Shown here piece after piece: positions 1 through 8,014 of a DNA stretch of 64,000 bases. Numbering within the stretch: the first letter of the stretch is position 1; each line of letters opens with the position of its first letter. The position numbers were made by a program, and so were the translations under genes. The notes beneath the pieces are model-generated. The model saw only the letters and a list, made by a program, of their open reading frames with translations. It did not search any database and had not been told where the DNA came from. Origin of the DNA: Caballeronia sp. NK8 (lineage in GTDB: Bacteria; Pseudomonadota; Gammaproteobacteria; Burkholderiales; Burkholderiaceae); contig NZ_AP024322.1 in assembly GCF_018408855.1 (NCBI RefSeq), positions 682,001 to 746,000 of the forward strand, read 5' to 3'.

Positions 1-751
1 CGTCAAGGGCGTCAACAAGCGCTTCGGCGGCTTGCAGGCTTTGTCGGATGTGGGCCTTCAGATCGAAGAAGGCACGATCTATGGTCTGATCGGCCCGAAC
101 GGCGCTGGCAAGACGACCTTCTTCAACGTGATCACCGGCCTCTACACGCCCGATTCCGGCGAGTTCAAGCTCGATGGTCAGGCGTACACGCCGACCGCCG
201 TCTATCAGGTGGCGAAGGCGGGCATCGCGCGCACGTTCCAGAACATTCGCCTTTTCGGCGGCATGACCGCGCTGGAAAACGTGATGGTCGGCCGTCACGT
301 TCGCACGAAGCATGGTCTGATCGGCGCGGTGTTCCAGACACCCGCCGAGCGCCGTGAAGAGCGCGAGATCAAGGAACGCGCGCTCGAACTGCTCGAATAC
401 GTGGGCGTGCTGCAATACGCGGACTACACGTCGCGCAATCTGTCGTACGGTCACCAGCGGCGTCTGGAGATCGCACGCGCACTGGCGACCGATCCGAAGC
501 TGCTCGCGCTCGACGAACCGGCCGCCGGCATGAACGCGACGGAGAAGGTCGAACTGACGCGTCTGCTCGACAAGATCCGCTCGGACGGCAAGACGATTCT
601 TTTGATCGAACACGACGTGAAACTCGTGATGGGATTGTGCAACCGCATGACGGTGCTCGATTACGGCAAGGTGATCGCCGAAGGTCTGCCGCAGGACGTG
701 CAGAAGGACCCGAAGGTGATCGAGGCATATCTGGGTGCGGGGGTGCACTAA
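1..751 (+). CDS. livG: LivG-type branched-chain amino acid ABC transporter ATPase (5'-truncated by window edge)
   Basis: Cytoplasmic ATPase of a high-affinity branched-chain amino acid importer; it pairs with LivF on the LivHM permease. The reading frame is open from base 2 and enters the window inside the first beta strand (VKGVNKRFGG), so the start lies upstream. Visible: Walker A GPNGAGKTT, Q-loop region RTFQNIRLF, signature LSYGHQRRLEIARAL, Walker B LLALDEPAAGMN and switch histidine IEHD. The signature starts LSYGH instead of LSGGQ, as is usual in LivG. The stop codon directly abuts the livF start, so the two are co-translated. Truncation is due only to the window boundary. Confidence 0.93.
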   Translation, partial: VKGVNKRFGGLQALSDVGLQIEEGTIYGLIGPNGAGKTTFFNVITGLYTPDSGEFKLDGQAYTPTAVYQVAKAGIARTFQNIRLFGGMTALENVMVGRHVRTKHGLIGAVFQTPAERREEREIKERALELLEYVGVLQYADYTSRNLSYGHQRRLEIARALATDPKLLALDEPAAGMNATEKVELTRLLDKIRSDGKTILLIEHDVKLVMGLCNRMTVLDYGKVIAEGLPQDVQKDPKVIEAYLGAGVH

Positions 752-1474
752 ATGGCGACCACAAGCGCAATGTTGAAGGTCAAGGGTCTGCAGGTGAACT
801 ACGGCGGCATCCAGGCGGTGAAGGGTGTCGATCTGGAAGTCGGGCAGGGCGAACTGGTCACGCTGATCGGTGCGAACGGCGCGGGCAAGACCACGACGAT
901 GAAGGCCATCACCGGCCTCAAGCCGTACTCGGGCGGCGATATCGAGTACATGGGCCAGTCGATCAAGGGCGTGCCGACGCATGAACTGCTCAAGCGCGGC
1001 CTCGCGATGGTGCCGGAAGGCCGCGGCATCTTCGCGCGCATGTCGATTCTCGAGAACATGCAGATGGGCGCGTATCTTCGCAACGACACGGATGCCATCC
1101 AGAAGGACACCGAGCGCATGTTCGGCTTCTTCCCGCGTCTGAAGGAACGTGCGTCGCAGTATGCGGGTACGCTCTCGGGCGGCGAACAGCAGATGCTCGC
1201 GATGGCGCGCGCGCTGCTCTCGCGTCCGAAGCTGCTGCTGCTCGATGAGCCGTCGATGGGTCTCTCGCCGATCATGGTCGAGAAGATCTTCGAAGTGGTG
1301 CGCGAGATTTCGGCGGAAGGGCTGACGGTGCTGCTCGTGGAGCAGAATGCGCGTCTTGCGTTGCAGGCCGCGAATCGCGGTTATGTCATGGATTCGGGCA
1401 TGGTCACGATGTCCGGCGACGCGAAGATCATGCTCGACGATCCGAAGGTCAGAGCGGCTTATCTGGGCGAGTAA
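752..1474 (+). CDS. livF: LivF-type branched-chain amino acid ABC transporter ATPase
   Basis: Second ATPase of the Liv importer, 240 aa, the usual LivF length. Walker A GANGAGKTT, signature LSGGEQQMLAMARAL, Walker B LLLLDEPSMGLSP and H-loop LLVEQN are present; ending the switch region in EQN rather than EHD distinguishes LivF from LivG. The ATG follows the livG stop with no gap, indicating one operon. A strong stem-loop with a T-run follows about 20 nt after the stop, so livF is the last gene of the unit. Substrate could be another amino acid or amide in this family, because the binding protein and permeases are outside the window. Confidence 0.93.
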   Translation: MATTSAMLKVKGLQVNYGGIQAVKGVDLEVGQGELVTLIGANGAGKTTTMKAITGLKPYSGGDIEYMGQSIKGVPTHELLKRGLAMVPEGRGIFARMSILENMQMGAYLRNDTDAIQKDTERMFGFFPRLKERASQYAGTLSGGEQQMLAMARALLSRPKLLLLDEPSMGLSPIMVEKIFEVVREISAEGLTVLLVEQNARLALQAANRGYVMDSGMVTMSGDAKIMLDDPKVRAAYLGE

Positions 1475-1495
1475 GCGTCGCTTCACTGGCGAAGA

Positions 1496-1526
1496 AAGGC
1501 CGGCTCTTGCAGCCGGCCTTCTTTTT
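1496..1526 (+). terminator. Rho-independent terminator after livF
   Basis: A 10-bp perfect stem (1496-1505 with 1511-1520), loop cttgc, followed by ctttttc. It closes the liv operon and sits against the end of the convergent acetyltransferase gene. Confidence 0.85.
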
Positions 1527-1948
1527 CAAAGCCGCTTCCCGAGACTCACGACTTCATCCATCCGATACCCAAGCTTTTCATAGAACCCACGCAGTTCCGT
1601 CTTGACGGACAGAATCTGCAGATTCACCTTCGGACACCCAAGCTTCGCCAACGCAGCTTCCGCATGAGTCATCAGCGCGCCGCCGAACCCGCGTCCGCGA
1701 AGCGACGGCGTGACGGCCAGCGAATACACCCAGCCGCGATGCCCGTCGTAACCGGCCATCACCGTGCCGATCACGCGACCATCGACCAGGCCGACGAACA
1801 ACAGCTCCGGCTGCGTCGTCATCTTGTTGGCGATCGACAACGCCGGATCGCGCTGCGGCCGCGATGCATCCGCGTATTCGGGAAACACCTCGCGCCACAG
1901 CGCGATCACGGCATCGCGATCGGCTGTGTCGAACGTGCGGATGATCAC
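1526..1948 (-). CDS. GNAT family N-acetyltransferase (YpeA-like)
   Basis: Single-domain acetyl-CoA-dependent acetyltransferase of 140 aa. The GNAT core is clear: beta4 [16 protein letters not shown] holds the Q/RxxGxG/A pyrophosphate loop (RGRGFG), and the C-terminal GFYEKLGY motif is typical. GYDGHRG and VSLGKRL match the E. coli YpeA type. I chose the GTG at 1948 because it overlaps the TGA of the upstream aminotransferase (GTGA), which implies translational coupling. The substrate is unknown; co-expression with an argD-like gene hints at an amine or amino-acid-derived acceptor, but this is inference. Confidence 0.8.
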   Translation of the reverse strand: MIIRTFDTADRDAVIALWREVFPEYADASRPQRDPALSIANKMTTQPELLFVGLVDGRVIGTVMAGYDGHRGWVYSLAVTPSLRGRGFGGALMTHAEAALAKLGCPKVNLQILSVKTELRGFYEKLGYRMDEVVSLGKRL

Positions 1949-3129
1949 AGCGAATCGAGCACCGAGCGCAGCATGGTCATCATCTGATCGATCTCGTCCT
2001 TCGTGACGTTGAGCGCGGGCATGAAGCGCAGCAGATTCGGACGCGCCGCGTTCAGCAGCAGGCCGTCGGGCTGCATCAGACGCGCTTTCTCGACGATCTG
2101 CGGACCCTTGTCGCTGTCGAGCAACAACGCGCGCAACAGGCCTTCGCCGCGTTCGCCGTTGAAGCCGCGCTCCGCCGACAGCTTCAGCAGTTCCTGCTTC
2201 AGATACTCGCCTTTCTCGCGCACGCCTTCGAGAAAGCCCGGTGCGACGAGTTGCGAAATCACCGAATAACCGACCGCCGACATCAGCGGATTGCCGTTGT
2301 AGGTGCCGCCCTGATCGCCCGCCTCGAAGCACGCGACCTCCGCCTTCGAGAGCAGCGCCGCGAGCGGCACGCCGCCGCCGATGCCCTTGCCGAGCGTCAT
2401 GATGTCCGGCTCGATGCCCGAGAGCTCGTATGCGAACAACGTCCCCGCGCGGCCGCAACCGCTTTGCACTTCATCGACGATCAAGAGCAGGTTGTGCTTC
2501 TTCGTCAGCTCGCGCAGTTGCTGCATGAACTCGCGCGTCGCCGGAAGCACGCCGCCTTCGCCCTGAATCGGCTCCAGCATCACGCCGACGGTGTTCTCGC
2601 CGATGAGCTTCTCGACCGACGCGATATCGTTCAGATCGGCCTTCGGAAAGCCCGGCACTTGCGGCGCGTAGATCGTGTCCCAGCCGGCCTTGCCGCTCGC
2701 GGACATCGTCGCGATCGTGCGGCCGTGGAAGCTGTGATCGAACGTGATGATCTCGTACGCGCCGTTCCTGAACTTCTTGCCCCACTTGCGCGCGAGCTTG
2801 ATCGCGCCTTCGTTCGCTTCGGCGCCGCTGTTGGCGAAGAACACCTTGTCGAAGCAGCTGTTCGCGGTGAGCAGGCCCGCGAGCTGCGCCATCGGCGCGT
2901 TGTAGAACGCCGGCGACGGATTGATCAGCGTGCGCGCCTGCTTCTCCAGCGCCTCGATCATGCCTTCGTTGCAGTGGCCGAGCGAGTTGACGGCCCAGCC
3001 CTGAATGAAGTCGAGATAGCGCTTGCCCGTGTTGTCGTAGAGCCAGGAACCTTTGCCGTGCGTGAACACGATCTCGGGACGGTTCGTGATGTACATCAGC
3101 GAATCAACGGGGTACTCATTGAAATTCAT
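1945..3129 (-). CDS. argD: Acetylornithine transaminase-type class III aminotransferase
   Basis: PLP enzyme predicted to convert N-acetylglutamate semialdehyde to N-acetylornithine in arginine synthesis (some ArgD enzymes also act on succinyl-diaminopimelate). Visible: [16 protein letters not shown] (PLP phosphate region), [27 protein letters not shown] (PLP Asp) and the Schiff-base lysine in [11 protein letters not shown]. The 394-aa product fits the family. The ATG at 3129 gives the standard MNFNEYP-type start; upstream in-frame codons add only a non-conserved hydrophobic extension. It overlaps the acetyltransferase gene by 4 nt. A terminator-like hairpin lies 48 nt upstream in its leader. 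Assignment to ArgD rather than another omega-aminotransferase is likely but not proven. Confidence 0.8.
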   Translation of the reverse strand: MNFNEYPVDSLMYITNRPEIVFTHGKGSWLYDNTGKRYLDFIQGWAVNSLGHCNEGMIEALEKQARTLINPSPAFYNAPMAQLAGLLTANSCFDKVFFANSGAEANEGAIKLARKWGKKFRNGAYEIITFDHSFHGRTIATMSASGKAGWDTIYAPQVPGFPKADLNDIASVEKLIGENTVGVMLEPIQGEGGVLPATREFMQQLRELTKKHNLLLIVDEVQSGCGRAGTLFAYELSGIEPDIMTLGKGIGGGVPLAALLSKAEVACFEAGDQGGTYNGNPLMSAVGYSVISQLVAPGFLEGVREKGEYLKQELLKLSAERGFNGERGEGLLRALLLDSDKGPQIVEKARLMQPDGLLLNAARPNLLRFMPALNVTKDEIDQMMTMLRSVLDSL

Positions 3130-3176
3130 GACAGCGGGCTCCACGAAAGCTAGTGCGAGAGAAAGAAGAAGACGGC

Positions 3177-3210
3177 GCGAAAAAAACAAAAGCCACGGAA
3201 TTCCGTGGCT
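3177..3210 (-). terminator. Terminator-like hairpin in the argD leader (possible attenuator)
   Basis: A 20-bp perfect palindrome at 3191-3210 (half-site agccacggaa) is followed on the minus strand by ttttgttttttt. This is a complete intrinsic terminator read in the direction of argD, but placed before its start codon. No annotated minus-strand gene ends just upstream, the nearest being the reductase ending at 3406. Confidence 0.65.
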
Positions 3211-3365
3211 TCATTTCGTACGCTTCGAACAAACCGAACCGTGAGCGCAAATGCATGACGAGCCAGCGGCATCCCTAGGGAAGCGGCGAGCGGCGACGTC
3301 GAAGTGCGTTCAGGATTTTGATCATTCGCGAAGGATACGTTAAGCGGTTGCCGCCTGTAAACCGT

Positions 3366-3390
3366 GCACGCGGATTTTTTGTCCGCGTGC
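3366..3390 (-). terminator. Stem-loop downstream of the [2Fe-2S] reductase
   Basis: A 9-bp perfect stem (3366-3374 with 3382-3390) lies 16 nt past the reductase stop. No T-run follows on the minus strand, so it may be a 3'-end stabiliser or a weak terminator. Confidence 0.4.
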
Positions 3391-3405
3391 AGGCTTAATG
3401 CGGCT

Positions 3406-4437
3406 TCAGACCGGATGCGCGAGATCTGCCGCGCTGGTGAACGAGTCCGCGTAGAACTCGTCCTCCGGCAACCGATGATGCTGCGTGAAATCGCGCTGCG
3501 CGGATTCCACCATCACAGGCGCGCCGCACGCGTACACCTGGAACGCGCTCAAGTCTGGCAGATCCTCGATGACAGCACGATGAACGAAGCCCGTGCGGCC
3601 CGTCCAGTTGTCGTCCGCGTCGGGCTCGGAGAGCACCGGCACGAAGGTGAAGTTCGGGATCTCCTTCGCCCATTGCGCGGCGAGCTCCATCATGTAGAGA
3701 TCCTTCTTGCGGCGGCCGCCCCAGTAGAGCGTCATCGGCCGGTTCAGGTTCTTGAACACCGCATGCTCGATGATCGCCTTGATCGGCGCGAAGCCCGTGC
3801 CCGACGCGAGCAGGACGATCGGTTTCTCGGATTCATCGCGCAGGAAGAACGTGCCGAGCGGGCCTTCGAAGCGCAGGATGTCGCGCTCTTTCATCGCGCC
3901 GAACACGTGATCCGTGAACGTGCCGCCCGGCATGTGGCGGATATGCAGCTCGAGCGGGCCTTCGTGATGCGGCGGGCTCGCCATCGAATAGCTGCGGCGC
4001 TTGCCGTCCTTCAGGATGAATTCGATGTACTGTCCCGCGTAATACTGCAGGCGCTCGTTGGCGGGCAACTGCAGTTTCAGTTCGATGACGTCGTCGGCAC
4101 GGCGTGCGAGCGCATTCACGCGGCACGGCAGCTTTTTCACCTGCACGTCGCCGACGCCCGCGACTTCGCGCACGTCGATTTCGAGGTCGGTCTGCGCGGT
4201 CGCGCAGCAGAAGAGGGCGAGGCCGCGCGTTTTTTCGTCGTTCGACAAAGCCGACGACGAATGCGGCGCCTGCTCGACTTCGCCGCTGACGACGGCGCCC
4301 TTGCAGGAGCCGCACGCGCCGTTCTTGCAGCCGTACGGCAGGCCGATGCCCTGGCGCAGCGCGGCGCTCAGCACCGGTTCGTCGGGTTCCACTTGAAACT
4401 GCCGGCCGCTTTGCCGGAGCGTTACGTTGAAAGCCAT
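3406..4437 (-). CDS. [2Fe-2S]/FAD/NAD(P)H oxidoreductase (CDP-6-deoxy-glucoseen reductase-like)
   Basis: Electron-transfer flavoprotein of 343 aa. Residues about 1-90 form a plant-type ferredoxin domain with cysteines in YGCKNGACGSCKG and a later FCCA. An FAD-binding barrel follows (RSYSMASPP), then an NAD(P)-binding domain (LLASGTGFAPIKA and YACGAPVMVE). This domain order occurs in oxygenase reductases and in proteins annotated as CDP-6-deoxy-delta-3,4-glucoseen reductase (AscD/E3). No oxygenase or deoxysugar gene is next to it, so the electron acceptor cannot be inferred. It is transcribed alone, divergent from the SDR gene 88 nt away. Confidence 0.85.
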   Translation of the reverse strand: MAFNVTLRQSGRQFQVEPDEPVLSAALRQGIGLPYGCKNGACGSCKGAVVSGEVEQAPHSSSALSNDEKTRGLALFCCATAQTDLEIDVREVAGVGDVQVKKLPCRVNALARRADDVIELKLQLPANERLQYYAGQYIEFILKDGKRRSYSMASPPHHEGPLELHIRHMPGGTFTDHVFGAMKERDILRFEGPLGTFFLRDESEKPIVLLASGTGFAPIKAIIEHAVFKNLNRPMTLYWGGRRKKDLYMMELAAQWAKEIPNFTFVPVLSEPDADDNWTGRTGFVHRAVIEDLPDLSAFQVYACGAPVMVESAQRDFTQHHRLPEDEFYADSFTSAADLAHPV

Positions 4438-4524
4438 AGATCTGTTTCTGCGATGTGTGGAGTTGTCTCGTTCGTCTTTATGCGACGCCGCACGCGGGTT
4501 TCAGGCGACGGATAGAATGCCCGG

Positions 4525-5538
4525 ATGATCGCCACTCGAAACCTTCGCCGCGCGCGTGTACTGATCGTCGGATGCGGCGATGTCGGCATGCGCGCGCTGC
4601 CGCTTCTGCATGCGCGGGCCGCCGCGCCGCGCGTCATCGCGCTCACGCATCATCCGGAGCGCGCGGGCGAGTTGCGCGCGGCGGGCGCGACGCCCGTTTC
4701 CGGCGATCTCGACGTGCGCCGCAGCCTCGAAAGGCTCGCGGGCCTTGCGCGCAACGTGCTGCATCTCGCGCCGCCTCAGCGCGACGGCGATGCGGACCGC
4801 CGCACGCGCGCGCTGATCGCCGCCTTGCGCCGCCCGCGACGCTCGGCGGCGCGTGGCGCGAGAAGCCACTGGCTGCATCCGGATCGAGCCGGAAAAACGG
4901 CTTTCATTGTACCCGACGGCCTTCGCGCGGCCACGAAGCGCCTGAGCGGTCCGCGCACCCGCTTCGTCTACGCGAGCACGACCGGCGTCTATGGCGATTG
5001 CGCCGGCGCGTGGATCGACGAAACGCGTCGTGCGCGGCCCGAGAACGAGCGTGCGCGGCGGCGGGTGTCGGCGGAGAGGCAGTTGCGCGCGGCAGGCGTC
5101 GGGAGCGGCTGGCGGGTGTCGATCGCGCGGATTCCGGGCATTTACGCGGCCAGTCGCCTGCCGCTCGCGCGCATCGAAAAGGGCATGCCGGCGCTCGTGG
5201 AATCCGACGACGTCCACACGAACCACATTCACGCCGACGATCTCGCGGCAATCCTCGTGCGCGCGTTGTCGCGTGGCCGTCCACAGCGCGTGATCAACGC
5301 CTCCGACGATACCGACCTGCGCATGGCGGATTATTTCGATCGCGTGGCCGACGCGTACGGCCTGCCGCGCGTGCCGCGCATTTCGCGGCGCGAAGCCGAA
5401 GCGAGTCTGGAGCCGATCACGCTTTCGTTCATGCGCGAGTCGCGGCGGCTTTCCAACGCGCGCCTGAAGCGCGAACTGGGCTATGCGCTGCGCCACCCGA
5501 CGGTCGACGATTTCCTACGCGCGAACGCGCGGCGTTAA
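4525..5538 (+). CDS. Atypical SDR / NAD-dependent epimerase-like protein (YeeZ type)
   Basis: 337-aa Rossmann protein. The N-terminal nucleotide-binding loop is VLIVGCGDVGMR, and VYASTTGVYGDCAGAWIDE marks the extended-SDR strand beta5 region as in E. coli YeeZ. The usual YxxxK catalytic pair is not visible where expected, so it may bind NAD(P) without classical SDR chemistry. Around residues 90-130 there is an Arg/Ala-rich insertion. The ATG at 4525 has no strong Shine-Dalgarno sequence. Its 3' end overlaps the convergent small membrane gene by 4 nt. Function unknown. Confidence 0.75.
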   Translation: MIATRNLRRARVLIVGCGDVGMRALPLLHARAAAPRVIALTHHPERAGELRAAGATPVSGDLDVRRSLERLAGLARNVLHLAPPQRDGDADRRTRALIAALRRPRRSAARGARSHWLHPDRAGKTAFIVPDGLRAATKRLSGPRTRFVYASTTGVYGDCAGAWIDETRRARPENERARRRVSAERQLRAAGVGSGWRVSIARIPGIYAASRLPLARIEKGMPALVESDDVHTNHIHADDLAAILVRALSRGRPQRVINASDDTDLRMADYFDRVADAYGLPRVPRISRREAEASLEPITLSFMRESRRLSNARLKRELGYALRHPTVDDFLRANARR

Positions 5539-5711
5539 ATCAGCGCCGGAATCGTTTCGAGCAGGACGAAGCACATCAACGCGCCGATCAATGCGCCGAT
5601 GAGATTCGGCGAATACTTGTGGCGCATGTGCATGACGACGGCCAATACCCCGATGAGGACAGCGCTCAGCGCGACGAACGCAATCAGCGCGAAGGTCGAG
5701 TGGGAGACCAT
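5535..5711 (-). CDS. Small two-helix membrane protein, 58 aa
   Basis: Short gene with a strong ribosome site (aggaggg, four bases before the ATG at 5711). The product begins MVSHSTFALIAFVAL and has two hydrophobic segments (about residues 7-27 and 35-55) separated by a charged HMRHKYSPN turn, so it is a predicted helical hairpin in the inner membrane. It is convergent with, and overlaps by 4 nt, the SDR gene. The family is not recognised. Support comes from the strong RBS, the clean hydrophobic pattern and a fit to the available space. Confidence 0.65.
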   Translation of the reverse strand: MVSHSTFALIAFVALSAVLIGVLAVVMHMRHKYSPNLIGALIGALMCFVLLETIPALI

Positions 5712-5918
5712 GATGCCCTCCTGCTTTTTTGATAGTCATTATTGGTATCCGTAAGACCAGTATAAGAGGGCGGATCGCGGAAGGCATGCTGCGCCGCAGC
5801 GCCCGTGCTTAAGGGCTTGTACTGATTTGCATGTCGAATGCGCGCCGATGCGGGCGCTCGTTGGCCCGGGCGGACATCAGGCCATCGATGGCGTCGTGCG
5901 CGCGCAACGCACGCGAAG

Positions 5919-6629
5919 TCAAGGTGTCTCGCGCAGCGCGGCGAGATCGCCCTCGTCGAGCCAGCGCCACGCGCCTTCGGCGAGCGAGGCGGGCAACGCA
6001 TACCCGCCGACGCGTTCGCGATGCAGCTTCTCCACGCGGTTTCCCGCTGCCGCGACCATGCGCTTCACCTGATGGTATTTGCCTTCGAGCACAGTGAGTT
6101 CGAGCAGCCGTTCGTCGCGGCGTTCTGCCGCGAGCGCGGCGCTCGGCTTCGTTTCGCCGTGCAGCAGCACGCCTTCGCGCAGTTTCGTGAGTTGCACGTC
6201 GTCGAGCGGATGACGCACGGTCGCGAGATAGACCTTCGGCACCTTGCGTTTCGGTGATGTGAACGCGTGCACGAACGCGCCGTCATCGGAGAGAAGCAGC
6301 AGTCCGGTCGTATCCTGATCGAGCCTGCCGACGGCCTGCACGCCGCGCTCGACGAGCTGCGGCGGCAACAGATGAAACACGCTCAGATGATGTTGCGGAT
6401 CGCGCGAGCATTCGTAGCCCGCGGGCTTGTTGAGCGCGATGTACGCTTTTTCACGATACGTCCAGTGATGATCGTCGACTTCGAATTCGAGACCGGGCGT
6501 GACGGAGAAGTCCGCGTGGGGGTCGTCGCACAGGACGCCTGCGACGCGCACGCGGCCTTCGGCCACGATCCCGCGGCACTGGCGGCGCGACCCGAAGCCT
6601 TGGGAGAAGAGGAGGGTTTCGAGGTCCAT
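5919..6629 (-). CDS. rsuA: 16S rRNA pseudouridine synthase (RsuA type)
   Basis: Converts a uridine of 16S rRNA (U516 in E. coli) to pseudouridine. The 236-aa product has an N-terminal S4 RNA-binding domain (LLFSQGFGSRRQCRGIVAEG) and the catalytic RluA/RsuA core, with the nucleophilic Asp in AVGRLDQDTTGLLLLS. LNKPAGYECS and EGKYHQVKRM are further family motifs. Length and domain order match RsuA rather than RluB/RluF. It is monocistronic, with about 200 bp of non-coding sequence downstream. Confidence 0.88.
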   Translation of the reverse strand: MDLETLLFSQGFGSRRQCRGIVAEGRVRVAGVLCDDPHADFSVTPGLEFEVDDHHWTYREKAYIALNKPAGYECSRDPQHHLSVFHLLPPQLVERGVQAVGRLDQDTTGLLLLSDDGAFVHAFTSPKRKVPKVYLATVRHPLDDVQLTKLREGVLLHGETKPSAALAAERRDERLLELTVLEGKYHQVKRMVAAAGNRVEKLHRERVGGYALPASLAEGAWRWLDEGDLAALRETP

Positions 6630-6700
6630 CGGATGAGCGGAGTTGAAGCGCGCATTCTAGCAAGCCGCGCCAGGCGCTCGCGGGCCGCGTTTCGCGTAGG

Positions 6701-6732
6701 CAAAAAAGCGCCGCCCCGACAGCGGGCGGCGC
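6701..6732 (-). terminator. Rho-independent terminator of the TIGR03118 gene
   Basis: Stem 6708-6717 with 6722-6732 (gcgccgcccc pairing with gcgggcggcgc), followed on the minus strand by six T. It lies about 75 nt after the stop of the minus-strand lipoprotein gene. Confidence 0.8.
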
Positions 6733-6808
6733 CGAGCGTGGCGATACGCATGCGGACGCAGGGACGTCCGAGGCCGGCGTTATCGCCCAGGGAAACGCGG
6801 TGCGCGCA

Positions 6809-7906
6809 TCATTGCATGTCGATGCGGCCGTACACGCCGTCGGCTTCGAAATTCGGCCCGGCGGCGAAGAACAGCGTGTTCGTCGGCTGCGCCTGCAGAC
6901 CGTTGCCGAACGCGATGCCCCACAGGCCGCGCTGCACGAGCGTCGTGCCGTCGGTGTTCATCAACTGGCCGACGAATGCGCCGCTCGTCGGATCGAACGC
7001 GTTGATGGTGCCGTCGCCGAAATTGCCGACCAGGATGTCGTTGCTGAAGGAGCCGAAGTTGCCGGGCGCCTGCGTGAGGCCCCACGGCGCGTTCAACGGA
7101 CCGTTCTGCGCGAAGCGCTGCATGAGATTGCCGTCGACGTCGAACACGTCGATGAAGCCCTGGCCCGCGCCCGGCACGTCGTCTTCGGCGTCGCCGTCCT
7201 GCTTTGCGTAGGTCACGTAGATCTTCGAACCGATCGCCTGGATGCCGAACGGCGCGAAACCCGCCGGGATCTGCGCATCCCTGAATCCGCCGGGAACGAC
7301 GAGTGGCGTGAACGTGCCGTCGAAGACATCGATCCTGTTGTTGTGGAAGTCGGTCGCGTACAGGCGATGGCCGCCCGCCGTCGTGGTGGCGATCGCGAGT
7401 CCTTTGTAGATGGCGCCCGAAGCGCTCGCATCGACGACGGTGAACGCGTGCGTCATGTCGACCGCGGGCGCCCATGCGGTGATCGAGCCGCCTTCACCCG
7501 CGAAGATGAACGCTGCGACACCTGATTTGCCATTGCGCGTGAGCGTGAGGTCCGGCCCCTTGTTGAAGACGATGCCTGTCGGGTTCGCGGGGCCTGTCGC
7601 GGTGGGCGGAATCGAGACGACGAGCGACTGGACGACGCCATTGCCGTCGTAGAGCGTGGCCGTCTGCGTGCCGTTGTTGGCGACCCACACGAAGCCGTTC
7701 GGATTGAACGCGACGCCCCAACCGTTCTTCAGGTTCGGGTCCGTGTGCGGCGCGGCGACGGCGCCATCGGATACGACGATCGACATCTTGAAGCGCGTGG
7801 CGGCCGGCATGCTGTTGTCCGAGCCGCCGCCGCACGAGGCGAGAGCTGCCAACGTCACGACCGCGGCGGCACAAGCGACGAGGCGGCTCCACAATCCGGT
7901 TTGCAT
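6809..7906 (-). CDS. TIGR03118-family lipoprotein, NHL/beta-propeller-like
   Basis: 365-aa exported protein. I chose the ATG at 7906 because a GAGGAG Shine-Dalgarno sequence precedes it and the N-terminus then reads as a lipoprotein signal (MQTGLWSRLVACAA, lipobox LASC with Cys25, then GGGSDNS). The mature part carries repeated strand motifs (NGWGVAFNPNGFVWVANNG, PWGLTQAP, GNFGDGTINAFDP) like NHL or SMP-30-type propellers and the TIGR03118 family. No enzymatic residues can be assigned. A strong terminator follows and no neighbour looks functionally linked. Confidence 0.75.
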   Translation of the reverse strand: MQTGLWSRLVACAAAVVTLAALASCGGGSDNSMPAATRFKMSIVVSDGAVAAPHTDPNLKNGWGVAFNPNGFVWVANNGTQTATLYDGNGVVQSLVVSIPPTATGPANPTGIVFNKGPDLTLTRNGKSGVAAFIFAGEGGSITAWAPAVDMTHAFTVVDASASGAIYKGLAIATTTAGGHRLYATDFHNNRIDVFDGTFTPLVVPGGFRDAQIPAGFAPFGIQAIGSKIYVTYAKQDGDAEDDVPGAGQGFIDVFDVDGNLMQRFAQNGPLNAPWGLTQAPGNFGSFSNDILVGNFGDGTINAFDPTSGAFVGQLMNTDGTTLVQRGLWGIAFGNGLQAQPTNTLFFAAGPNFEADGVYGRIDMQ

Positions 7907-8014
7907 GATGGTGACTCCTCGGGCGCGGGGCGCCGTCAGTTCGTTCGTCACCTTTAAACGGATAGGCGCGGTGGCTTATTCCGTTCGCAACCGGCGGATT
8001 TGTTTCGCCGTACT

